This document shows, in pieces, positions 28,719 to 36,305 of a stretch of DNA of 64,000 nucleotides. The DNA comes from Marinoscillum sp964351625 (GTDB taxonomy: Bacteria > Bacteroidota > Bacteroidia > Cytophagales > Cyclobacteriaceae). The position numbers were made by a program, and so were the translations under genes. Position 1 is the stretch's first letter, and each line of letters opens with the position of its first letter. The notes beneath the pieces are model-generated. The model did no database searches. It was not told where the DNA came from and saw only the letters and a list, made by a program, of their open reading frames with translations. The stretch covers positions 62,001 to 126,000 of the forward strand of contig CAYGOV010000006.1 in NCBI GenBank assembly GCA_964351625.1, given 5' to 3'.

Positions 28719-30278
28719 ATGCGCGAATTTGATCTTGTAGTTGCCCCTGAAGTAGGCTTTGATGAAGCCAACTTGGCTTCATACCTCATTTCGAAAGGGC
28801 TACTTTCCAAAGAAGAGCATTTCCAAATAGCAAGACGATCAGTTGATGCACGTCAGCGTCAGATTAAGGTGAATCTGCGCATAGTAGCTGATGCAGCTCC
28901 TATTGAAGTGGAATTTGTCGAGTATCAGCCAAAAGATTGGGATGTGCGAAGCTGCCCTCCAGTCATCATAGTTGGCGCAGGTCCCGCGGGTATGTTTGCG
29001 GCGCTTCGAGCCGTTGAACTGGGCTTCAAACCCATAGTACTTGAGCGTGGCAAAGATGTTCGCGCCCGGAGAAGAGATCTTGCCGCTATCAATAAAGACC
29101 ACATCGTAAATCCAGAAAGCAACTATTGCTTTGGGGAAGGTGGCGCAGGTACTTACTCTGACGGAAAACTTTACACCCGATCCAAAAAAAGAGGAAGCAT
29201 TCGTCGTGTATTTGAAATCCTAGTGGCACACGGTGCACCAGAGGATATTCTCATTGAAGCCCATCCACATATTGGCACCAATAAACTTCCAAAAATCGTA
29301 ACAGCGCTTCGCGAAACAGTCGAAAAAGCCGGTGGAGAAGTGCGTTTCCATAGCAAAGTCACAAATCTCATTATTGAGGGCGACCAACTAAAAGGGGTAA
29401 TTTTAGCTGATGGCGAGCGAATCTTGGCAGAAGCCACCATACTTGCGACAGGCCATTCTGCAAGAGATATTTTTCATCTCCTATACAAAAAAGAAGTCCT
29501 AATAGAAGCCAAACCTTTTGCACTGGGTGTACGCGTAGAGCACCCACAGCGACTCATCGACCAGCTTCAATACCGCTGCGAAGATCGAGGCGATTACCTG
29601 CCAGCCTCCTCTTATGGTCTAGTTGCACAGACCCAATGGCAAAAAACCGAGCGAGGCGTTTTCTCTTTTTGTATGTGTCCCGGAGGGTTTATTGTGCCAG
29701 CGGCTACTGCTCCGGGTGAGGTGGTGGTCAATGGCATGAGTCCCTCCCGAAGAAATAGCCAATATGCCAACTCAGGTATTGTAGTGGCTGTGGAGCTAGC
29801 AGATATCCTAGAATTCAAAAAATATGGCCCTTTGGCAGCTATGGAATTCCAATCTGCTGTAGAGAAAAAAGCATGGGAAATAGGTGGAAAAACACAAGTA
29901 GCTCCAGCTCAACGTTTGGTGGATTTTGTAGATGGTAAAATCTCGCCTTCACTCAACGAAACGTCTTACCAACCAGGACTTCACTCCGTGCAGATGTCTG
30001 AAGTCCTCCCAGATTTTATAGCATCACGTCTTAAGGATGGCTTCAAAGCCTTTGGAAACAAAATGAAAGGCTACCTAACCAATGAGGCACAAATCGTAGG
30101 CGTAGAAAGCAGAACCTCCTCACCAGTACGAATTCCCCGTGATTCGGAAACATTGGAACATCCACAACTAAAAGGCCTCTTCCCTTGTGGAGAAGGCGCC
30201 GGCTATGCTGGAGGTATTGCTTCGGCAGCTATGGATGGAGAAAAGGTGATGGAGGCAGTGGTGAGGAAGCTTGCTTGA
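28719..30278 (+). CDS. FAD-dependent dehydrogenase, COG2509-like
   Basis: 519 residues. An N-terminal domain of about 75 residues is followed by the dinucleotide-binding VIIVGAGPAGMFAALRAVEL (about 82-102) and then the GGAGTYSDGKLYTR signature of the COG2509 family. The second nucleotide-binding element ATILATGHSARDIF is present, and GEGAGYAGGIASAAMDG near the C-terminus is the FAD-binding end. Family members are predicted oxidoreductases without an established substrate. It ends 343 bp before the convergent AMP nucleosidase gene. Confidence 0.9.
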   Translation: MREFDLVVAPEVGFDEANLASYLISKGLLSKEEHFQIARRSVDARQRQIKVNLRIVADAAPIEVEFVEYQPKDWDVRSCPPVIIVGAGPAGMFAALRAVELGFKPIVLERGKDVRARRRDLAAINKDHIVNPESNYCFGEGGAGTYSDGKLYTRSKKRGSIRRVFEILVAHGAPEDILIEAHPHIGTNKLPKIVTALRETVEKAGGEVRFHSKVTNLIIEGDQLKGVILADGERILAEATILATGHSARDIFHLLYKKEVLIEAKPFALGVRVEHPQRLIDQLQYRCEDRGDYLPASSYGLVAQTQWQKTERGVFSFCMCPGGFIVPAATAPGEVVVNGMSPSRRNSQYANSGIVVAVELADILEFKKYGPLAAMEFQSAVEKKAWEIGGKTQVAPAQRLVDFVDGKISPSLNETSYQPGLHSVQMSEVLPDFIASRLKDGFKAFGNKMKGYLTNEAQIVGVESRTSSPVRIPRDSETLEHPQLKGLFPCGEGAGYAGGIASAAMDGEKVMEAVVRKLA

Positions 30279-30415
30279 TCTGATGACCTGTTCTTTCGAA
30301 TAAAGAAAAACTCCTTTTATCACTTTGGCGATCCTGTTTGCAAAATGAAGAATTGTGCCAAGGTGTCAATTCTATAAAGCGCTGATTATTAAGTATTTAA
30401 AAAAAATAACCCATG

Positions 30416-30430
30416 TGGCACAGCTTTGGC
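30416..30430 (+). promoter_or_regulatory. Candidate sigma-54 (-24/-12) promoter in intergenic region
   Basis: TGGCAC at 30416-30421 and TGGCA at 30427-30431 place GG (30417-18) and GC (30429-30) exactly 10 nt apart, the invariant sigma-54 spacing. The -24 box is perfect and the -12 box differs by one base from TTGC. Predicted start near 30442. There is no downstream gene on this strand before the convergent gene at 30622, so the product would be non-coding. Confidence 0.4.
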
Positions 30431-30459
30431 AATAAGGTTATCAGGTTAGGCGGTGAATT

Positions 30460-30504
30460 GGTTCCTGCCGCTTGAGGTTAACCACCGAGGCGGGAACCTT
30501 TTTT
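30460..30504 (+). terminator. Rho-independent terminator with long loop
   Basis: A 10-bp stem (30460-30469 with 30489-30498, one G-U pair), a 19-nt loop containing GGTTAACC, then a run of six T at 30499-30504. It would end rightward transcription from the -24/-12 candidate, or from the upstream FAD dehydrogenase gene. Confidence 0.7.
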
Positions 30505-30571
30505 AGAAGAACACATGTACAACCGTACATTCCATTATATATCCCAGATTAAATTGTCTGGGCACCTGTTA

Positions 30572-30602
30572 GGCCGGAAGCTCTCAAGCTTTCGGCCTTT
30601 TT
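30572..30602 (+). terminator. Strong rho-independent terminator
   Basis: An 11-bp stem GGCCGGAAGCT/AGCTTTCGGCC with a 4-nt loop CTCA and five T, ending 20 bp before the stop of the convergent AMP nucleosidase gene. The left arm is not preceded by an A-run, so it favours rightward transcripts. Confidence 0.8.
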
Positions 30603-30621
30603 CGTGTAGACACGGAAGAAA

Positions 30622-31392
30622 TTAGAAAACCAAGTGCTTCACTGTCTGTGAATTATTAATCAACTGCTTGAGCGAATCGATACCTATTTTCAAGTGTTGC
30701 TCTACAAATTGGGCACTTACCTTTTTATCACTTTCATCAGTCTTTACCCCTTCTGGTATCATCGGGATATCAGAAACTAGTAGCAGTGCCCCAGCTGGCA
30801 TTTCATTAGCAAAAGCAGCTGTGAATATGGTGGCTGTTTCCATATCAATGGCCATTGCACGAATCTTCTTTAGATATTTCTTGAATTTATTATCATGTTC
30901 CCAAACCCTGCGATTGGTCGTATAGACAGTACCCGTCCAGTAGTCTTGACCATACTCCCTGATGGTAGTAGAGATCGCCTTTTGCAAAGCAAATGAAGGT
31001 AAAGCCGGAACTTCAGGTAGCATATAATCATTGGAAGTACCTTCTCCACGTATGGCTGCTATCGGAAGGATCAAATCTCCAACCTCATTTTTCATCTTGA
31101 GACCTCCGCATTTTCCAAGAAATAAAACGGCCTTGGGTTCGATAGCGCTCAAAAGATCAGAGATGGTAGCGGCGTTCGCTGAGCCCATCCCAAAATTGAT
31201 AATTGTGATGCCATCTGCAGTCGCACATTGCATAGGATGTCCGTGACCTATGACCTCTACTTTGTGCCAATCTGCAAAAAGATGGACGTAGTTCTTAAAA
31301 TTCGTGAGCAAAATATATTCACCAAAAGCGTCTAAAGGCAAACCTGTATAGCGGGGCAACCAATTTTCAACGATCTCTTTTTTGGTCTTCAT
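30622..31392 (-). CDS. amn: AMP nucleosidase
   Basis: 256 residues. It hydrolyses AMP to adenine and ribose 5-phosphate (purine salvage or adenylate control). It belongs to the nucleoside phosphorylase fold: GMGSANAATISDLLSAIEPK holds the phosphate-binding loop, AVLFLGKCGGL follows, and MAIDMETATIFTAAFANE contains the Glu-Met-Glu substrate site. This is the short Bacteroidota form, without the extra N-terminal domain of E. coli Amn. It is 27 bp downstream of the patatin gene on the same strand, so probably in one operon. Confidence 0.9.
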   Translation of the reverse strand: MKTKKEIVENWLPRYTGLPLDAFGEYILLTNFKNYVHLFADWHKVEVIGHGHPMQCATADGITIINFGMGSANAATISDLLSAIEPKAVLFLGKCGGLKMKNEVGDLILPIAAIRGEGTSNDYMLPEVPALPSFALQKAISTTIREYGQDYWTGTVYTTNRRVWEHDNKFKKYLKKIRAMAIDMETATIFTAAFANEMPAGALLLVSDIPMIPEGVKTDESDKKVSAQFVEQHLKIGIDSLKQLINNSQTVKHLVF

Positions 31393-31419
31393 AAAGCAGT
31401 ATTTTGGGTAGCTGTAAAC

Positions 31420-32301
31420 TTAGCTATTTATTTGACTCTCCTTAAGAGCCTTTTCAAACTGAACCTTTCCAACTTCGATTAGTTCCTTTGCTCGAAAAAA
31501 CTCAAATGTACTTGCGGCATCCCGAGAGATATTTATCAATATATCAGGTCGGTGCTTTTCAAGGAGCAAAGATGTCAAACGATCTTGCATTAGATCTATG
31601 GAATCATTCAGAATATCAAAAAAACCGAGCTTCTTGGACACTTCAGTGCTCCCTGGCAAAAGTTTTCCCCAATTGGAAATAAAGGACTGAATCTTCTCAT
31701 TGTATGAAGCCACTTCCTTTTCTGTTGGCTTATTTTCGATACTTTCGAAAGGCTTGATGGCATTCACATTTGAAACCACGAGCAAATCGCCTTCATGTCT
31801 TTTTACATGCTCTATGGGTATAGGATTGGTCACACCACCATCAATGTATTGTACCTTATTGATGGTCACTGGCCTAATTACAGTCGGAATAGCAACGGAT
31901 GCTTTTACAGCTTGATACATGCTCCCCTTATCAAAAACCACTTCCTTTTTCGCATCGATATCCGTCACAAGTGCAGCAAAAGGAATCTTGAGATCTTCTA
32001 TTTTTCTATCAGGAATTAACTTTTCAAGTGTTTTGAAGACTTTCTCACCTTTTACAAAACCCTGAACAGAGAAGGTAAAATCAATGAGCTTGAAAACATC
32101 ATAACGATCTAAGTTAATGGCCCATTCTTTATATTTTTCTAATTCGCCACATGCGTGAAAAGCTGCAACCACCGCACCTATAGACGAGCCTGCAATAGAA
32201 GTGATCTCGTATCCATTGGATTCCAGTGCCTCTATCACTCCAATATGGGCTAACCCACGCGCACCACCACTTGATAAAACTAAAGCTACTTTTTTGGACA
32301 T
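31420..32301 (-). CDS. Patatin-like phospholipase
   Basis: 293 residues. A lipid acyl hydrolase with a Ser-Asp dyad: oxyanion loop SGGARG (11-16), nucleophile Ser40 in GSSIG, and Asp154 in DGGVTNPIP. The C-terminal 120 residues are helical. RssA/YchK-like in size and layout. No signal peptide, so cytosolic or peripheral. The amn gene follows 27 bp downstream; the link between membrane lipid hydrolysis and AMP breakdown is not obvious. Confidence 0.92.
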   Translation of the reverse strand: MSKKVALVLSSGGARGLAHIGVIEALESNGYEITSIAGSSIGAVVAAFHACGELEKYKEWAINLDRYDVFKLIDFTFSVQGFVKGEKVFKTLEKLIPDRKIEDLKIPFAALVTDIDAKKEVVFDKGSMYQAVKASVAIPTVIRPVTINKVQYIDGGVTNPIPIEHVKRHEGDLLVVSNVNAIKPFESIENKPTEKEVASYNEKIQSFISNWGKLLPGSTEVSKKLGFFDILNDSIDLMQDRLTSLLLEKHRPDILINISRDAASTFEFFRAKELIEVGKVQFEKALKESQINS

Positions 32302-32830
32302 TTAACTGATTTCTAAATAAAAAACGAGCAAATAAAATTGACACGAATAATTTATATGTCGCGGGTCATATCCACTCCAAATCGGAAGAATGATGATACC
32401 TAAATCTTGGCGCTTTTTAACTTGCTCCTATAAAAGAATTGTAGGTCAATTTAATCAAAGCAAAAGTATAGAATGGTTAAATATTAACGCAGCGCCTTCC
32501 AGATAATCTCTATCGGGTGCTTGGACTTTTTGCCAGTGCCGTCTTTGATCTCCCATCTGATCGTAGTGTCCGCCAAGAACTTTTCATGAGGAGAGCGTAC
32601 CCACGATTAGAGTTAATTGGTATCGAGTTCCCCTATTCTCACATATACTGTCTGGCACCTGTCCATATCCAATTTTCTGCTTTAAATGAAGGGCTACCCC
32701 CATAGAAGCCTATTACACTAGAAAGTTTTTTAACCACCTGGTAATAAGCAACAAACAGCTAATATTTTTTGAATTATTAAATGGACTTTATTTAATACGA
32801 ATGAACTGTCATAATTCAAATGCTAAGCTT
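32302..32830. other. Intergenic region holding a gene-end relic
   Basis: 529 bp without an intact gene. 32484-32606 is the relic of an FAD/Fe-S oxidase 3' end (separate entry). 32607-32700 may be its more decayed continuation: a leftward frame with a weakly similar GFYGGSPSF stretch aligns to GCCGMAGSF, then a stop. The rest (32302-32483 and 32700-32830) is AT-rich with nothing recognisable. Confidence 0.5.
32484..32606 (-). pseudogene. Relic of the 3' end of the FAD/Fe-S oxidase gene
   Basis: Read leftward this encodes IKDGTGKKSKHPIEIIW and then KALR before a stop; the intact gene ending at 36306 encodes the same 17 residues followed by EALK. At DNA level 32500-32551 and 36322-36373 agree at 48 of 52 positions, and all four differences are synonymous third-position changes. 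Upstream of this the match fades (WVRSPHEKFLA against TVRKQPEEVIIAA) and the frame is closed by a stop at 32607-32609. It is a second, divergent copy of the gene end, not a gene. Confidence 0.8.
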
Positions 32831-34138
32831 CTAGATTATCCCCAAAGCAGATCCTAGAAGTGTTGTAAGGCCTAAGAAGCTGAGAAATCCCATAATATCT
32901 GTAACCGTGGTTAGAACAATAGATGAAGATTGTGCTGGGTCTTGACCGAATACTTTCAGAACAATAGGTACTACAGCACCAGAGAAACCAGCAATCACCA
33001 TAGATAACACCATCGAAGTACCAATCACCAATCCTAAACCTAAAGAAGAAGCCCAAAAGTATACCACTATGCCTGTCGTAAAGGCTACAGCCAAACCGTT
33101 TACAAATCCAACAACAACTTCCTTACGTGCAACACGCCACCATTGTGAAGCTTGAATTTCGCGCAGAGCAAGGCCTCTCATGGTCACTGCCAGAGCTTGC
33201 GAACCAGTATTTCCCGACTGGCCTGCTACCACAGGTAAAAACACAGCCAATACCGTCACCTGCGCAATGGTGTCTTCAAATATACCGACAATAGATGCGG
33301 CAAGAAAAGCAGTAACTAGATTGATCTGGAGCCATGGCAATCGCTTTTTGATGGCAAACCATGGGCTCGACAAGGCGCGTTCTTCACGACCCGCACCAAA
33401 CATCGCCATGACATCTTCGGAAGCTTCTTGGTGAGTAGCTGAAATAAGTGCATCATTCCTGATGATTCCTAATAGGGTGCCGTGGATATCGAGTACAGGA
33501 AGATTTAAATGCTGCTCAGTTTCAAATAAGTTGATGACCTCTTCGGCCGGAGACATCACTTGAACACTAGAAAACGGCTCCAAGAGTGTTTCCAAAACAC
33601 TCTCTATTGGGGAGATAGCTATTGTTTGGATAAAAACCTTTCCCAGCAATATTCCAAGATTATCAGTCACATATATATTTAGAACTTTCCGGTCCCCGAT
33701 TGATCTTAATTTTTGTAAGACTTCTTCAACCGTATTCTTGGGATTGAATGTGATGATTCTTGTATCCATCAGAAATCCTGCAGAGTCCGTTGGGTACTCT
33801 AACATCTCACGGATGGTGATGACCTTTTTATCGGACAAAAGTTTCAGCTTTTTGTCAACGTCAGATTCACTCAACCGCGAGATGAATTTGGCTGCAGTAT
33901 ACGGATCAATAGCATTGAATATATCCGAAAACCTTACATCATTCATCTTCTGGAGTACTTTGGCTAGTACGTCTGGACTAAGATGTTGGAATATTTCAAC
34001 GACTAAATCCAGAGGTGAATTCTCCAAATACTCAAGTATTTCTGTTGCAGCGGAAGCATTCAAAGTAATCGCTGCTTCACCTGGAAACAACGCGAGATAG
34101 TGTCTGGCTAATTTTCGTTTGATCAGTGTCGCTTCCAT
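32831..34138 (-). CDS. mgtE: MgtE-family magnesium transporter
   Basis: 435 residues. MgtE is a Mg2+-gated Mg2+ channel of the inner membrane. The N-terminal superhelical domain (about 15-130), tandem CBS domains (about 130-250; MDTRIITFNPKNTVEEVL begins the first) and five membrane helices (about 285-435) are all visible. The pore signature PVVAGQSGNTGSQALAVTMR is intact. It is the last gene of a leftward operon behind a soluble MgtE-like protein (101 bp upstream) and an MscS-type channel. Confidence 0.95.
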   Translation of the reverse strand: MEATLIKRKLARHYLALFPGEAAITLNASAATEILEYLENSPLDLVVEIFQHLSPDVLAKVLQKMNDVRFSDIFNAIDPYTAAKFISRLSESDVDKKLKLLSDKKVITIREMLEYPTDSAGFLMDTRIITFNPKNTVEEVLQKLRSIGDRKVLNIYVTDNLGILLGKVFIQTIAISPIESVLETLLEPFSSVQVMSPAEEVINLFETEQHLNLPVLDIHGTLLGIIRNDALISATHQEASEDVMAMFGAGREERALSSPWFAIKKRLPWLQINLVTAFLAASIVGIFEDTIAQVTVLAVFLPVVAGQSGNTGSQALAVTMRGLALREIQASQWWRVARKEVVVGFVNGLAVAFTTGIVVYFWASSLGLGLVIGTSMVLSMVIAGFSGAVVPIVLKVFGQDPAQSSSIVLTTVTDIMGFLSFLGLTTLLGSALGII

Positions 34139-34239
34139 ATGAGCTCTTTAGTTTTTTGAATTAGTGAACTAATTGTGATCGCAAAAAGGAATTCAACACG
34201 CTTTTTTTCTGAGCTGATGGCTTCCTCCATATGCAGTGA

Positions 34240-35064
34240 TTATGACTTGCTGTCAGAATCCGATGGGCTTCCAAGAAGACTAGTCAAACCAATCATATAC
34301 AAATCTCCTAAGGCATTCCCTGCTTTGACTGCAGCATGGTCTTTGCGTTTGCCTGAGGTGCGGCTTTGGTGGACTTCACTTAAAGTAGCTCTTGAAACTG
34401 ACCCAATGAATACGCCATCTACATCCACCACTGGCAAATAGACCAGTGTATGGTCCCAGTGATCTAGTAAATCCCCAATACTCATGTCGGCAAGTGCAGG
34501 TTTCTTTATCGGTCTTTGTTTGGTCTTTATTTGCAAATGACTCTCCCCTTGCATAAGATCATACAACTCCACATAGCCTGTGAGCTTCTTTTCTTTGTCC
34601 ACCACGAAGAAGTGCAACTGCACGTTGGCAGTATTGGAATGAATCATGGACAGGCCCTTTTCGATAGTCATGCGACCGGATAACGTAAGCACAAATGGTT
34701 CTATATGTGCACCAACTCGATCAAGGGGAAATGTCAATCCTTTGCGCAGAGAGATTGCCTTCTCTGATTTAAGTTGATTCAGAAACGCCTCACGTTTGGA
34801 CATTTTAGAAACTCTCAAAAGTGATTGCGCAGAAAGTATGCTTATACGACTCAGAATTAAGCCTGCCTTGTCTATTGATATTTTTTCTAAAACTTGGCCA
34901 GCTCTAAAGGCATTGAGCTTCGTGAAGAGGATACTGTTCTGAGCGATAGTTAGTGATTCGACTAGGCTAGCAATTTCTTCTACCGCAAGGCTTTCAATAT
35001 AATTGATAGCCAAATCTTCATGCTCTTTGAAGAACTGGCCGATTAACATCTGATCTGTGTCCAT
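34240..35064 (-). CDS. Soluble MgtE-N/CBS-domain protein without a channel domain
   Basis: 274 residues. Residues about 5-115 look like the MgtE N superhelix (repeated helical units around LAVEEIASLVESL and ISIDKAGLILSRISIL). Residues about 125-240 carry two CBS-like units (LSGRMTIEKGLSMIHSNT; ADMSIGDLLDHWDHTLVYLP). It ends in a Ser/Asp tail with no membrane helices, so it is a free cytosolic copy of the MgtE sensor half. Its ATG overlaps the mscS stop by 1 bp and mgtE follows. Inference: a Mg2+ or nucleotide sensor that acts on MgtE or on the mechanosensitive channel. Confidence 0.75.
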   Translation of the reverse strand: MDTDQMLIGQFFKEHEDLAINYIESLAVEEIASLVESLTIAQNSILFTKLNAFRAGQVLEKISIDKAGLILSRISILSAQSLLRVSKMSKREAFLNQLKSEKAISLRKGLTFPLDRVGAHIEPFVLTLSGRMTIEKGLSMIHSNTANVQLHFFVVDKEKKLTGYVELYDLMQGESHLQIKTKQRPIKKPALADMSIGDLLDHWDHTLVYLPVVDVDGVFIGSVSRATLSEVHQSRTSGKRKDHAAVKAGNALGDLYMIGLTSLLGSPSDSDSKS

Positions 35065-35867
35065 TATTCACTTTTGATAATTGTAACATTTGATTCATTA
35101 AAATCCTTGGCTGGGATGAAAACTAAACCATCTTTAGACTCAATGACAATAGCATGGTCATTGATTTTAATAATAATACCTTCGAGCTCTCCCATCTTAA
35201 TTCTTTCACCCAGCTCAAAAGTTTTTCTTACATAATACGAACCCAAAATATTACTCACAGACGTCCTGGCACCAAGGCCAAAAGCCAGTGAAGCTCCAAA
35301 GAGCAAAGATGTAAGTACAATAATGAAGAGATTGGTAAGGAATCCTATGTTGATTCCTAGTTGATCCAGAGCTACCACAATAGAAACAAAAAGCACAAAA
35401 GTTCCTACTGCTTTTCCCATATAGGAACCATTTGCAAGACCTGTGCGGGCTGCTGCTGATTTGATCAAATCACCTATCAATCTACCTGCGATAATCCCAA
35501 AAAAGACGATGATGGCTGCCACCAATACATTGGGTAAGTATCCCATGAATCTATCGAACCAATAACTATGAAAGTCGATATTGAGAATTTGCAAGCAAAA
35601 AAGAAAAGTCAGTAGCATTATAATCCAAAAAATGATTTTGGATAGAAATAGCGCAGATGCTTTCAGATCCACATTCAATAATCGTGATTGTAGTTTAGTA
35701 TTGAGTGACTCGTTCAAATAGATAATCAATCGTTTGACTAATTTTTCTAGTATTCTAGCCAATATATATCCCGATAGTAGGATAAAGCCGGCCAATATCA
35801 ATTTTGGCAGCAGCGTAGTAAACGCACTTAAAATATTTTGTGAAAAGCTGATGACTTCTTCTTTCAT
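35064..35867 (-). CDS. MscS-family small mechanosensitive channel (CmpX-like)
   Basis: 267 residues. Membrane helices at about 18-40, 66-90, 105-130 and 150-200; the helix GYLPNVLVAAIIVFFGIIAG belongs to the TM_helix repeat of CmpX-like proteins. A glycine/alanine-rich pore helix (LLFGASLAFGLGARTSVSNI) leads into a short beta domain (FELGERIKMGELEGIIIKIN) with no further cytoplasmic cage. First gene of the leftward mscS/sensor/mgtE operon. Family role: relief of turgor or ion leakage coupled to regulation. Confidence 0.88.
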   Translation of the reverse strand: MKEEVISFSQNILSAFTTLLPKLILAGFILLSGYILARILEKLVKRLIIYLNESLNTKLQSRLLNVDLKASALFLSKIIFWIIMLLTFLFCLQILNIDFHSYWFDRFMGYLPNVLVAAIIVFFGIIAGRLIGDLIKSAAARTGLANGSYMGKAVGTFVLFVSIVVALDQLGINIGFLTNLFIIVLTSLLFGASLAFGLGARTSVSNILGSYYVRKTFELGERIKMGELEGIIIKINDHAIVIESKDGLVFIPAKDFNESNVTIIKSE

Positions 35868-36305
35868 TATCGAAATCTTTTTTATCTATGATTGGGCTGT
35901 TTACAGCTTCTTTGAATAGGTAAAGTTTGAATAAGCTATATGAAATTATCTATCCCTTGATCAACTGCTACTTCTCATCTGGCTATGTTTTGCTCATCTA
36001 AACCACTTAAAATATTCATACAATAACAATAGTCAGAAAACATCATCTATTCGTTTTTGATTTGGGCGGTGTTAATCTATATATGAATATTTACACTAGC
36101 CATAAACGCTATGAGATGCAATGGAAGTTTTTCAAAATCATTATCAAACAGACGAATAAAAATTAACCGTCTGGCAAGGAAATACCGTATATGACTGATC
36201 TTAAAGTTAAGCATTTGATAATAACAGTGCTTTGGGGCTAGTAGATTCTTTCGAAGTTTATCAAGCCTGCCCCGATTACGATTCCAGCACGTGATTATTA
36301 CAACT
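35868..36305. other. Intergenic region, no gene
   Basis: 438 AT-rich bp upstream of the mscS operon and downstream of the FAD/Fe-S oxidase stop. I see one inverted repeat, CAGACG (36149) with CGTCTG (36168) and a 13-nt spacer, without a T-run. The mscS operon promoter should lie here, but no clear TTTG/TAnnTTTG pair is visible. Confidence 0.5.

Larger units (their letters stand above)
30442..30602 (+). ncRNA. Putative structured small RNA(s) between convergent genes
   Basis: Downstream of the -24/-12 promoter candidate lie a terminator-type hairpin (30460-30504), an ATGTAC/GTACAT hairpin (30515-30530), a CCCAGA/TCTGGG hairpin (30543-30562) and a second terminator (30572-30602). No open frame of convincing size covers this. 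The first 60 nt also carry three copies of GGTTA whose complement TAACC lies in the terminator loop, so alternative folds are possible. I do not recognise a known RNA family. The boundaries are inferred: a 60-nt RNA ending at 30504 or a 160-nt RNA by read-through. Confidence 0.35.

Noticed and set aside
32517..32705. 62-residue rightward frame in the gap after the patatin gene
   Set aside because: It is the opposite-strand shadow of the oxidase gene-end relic.
36149..36173. CAGACG/CGTCTG inverted repeat as a terminator
   Set aside because: No T-run on either side; the loop is long and the stem short.
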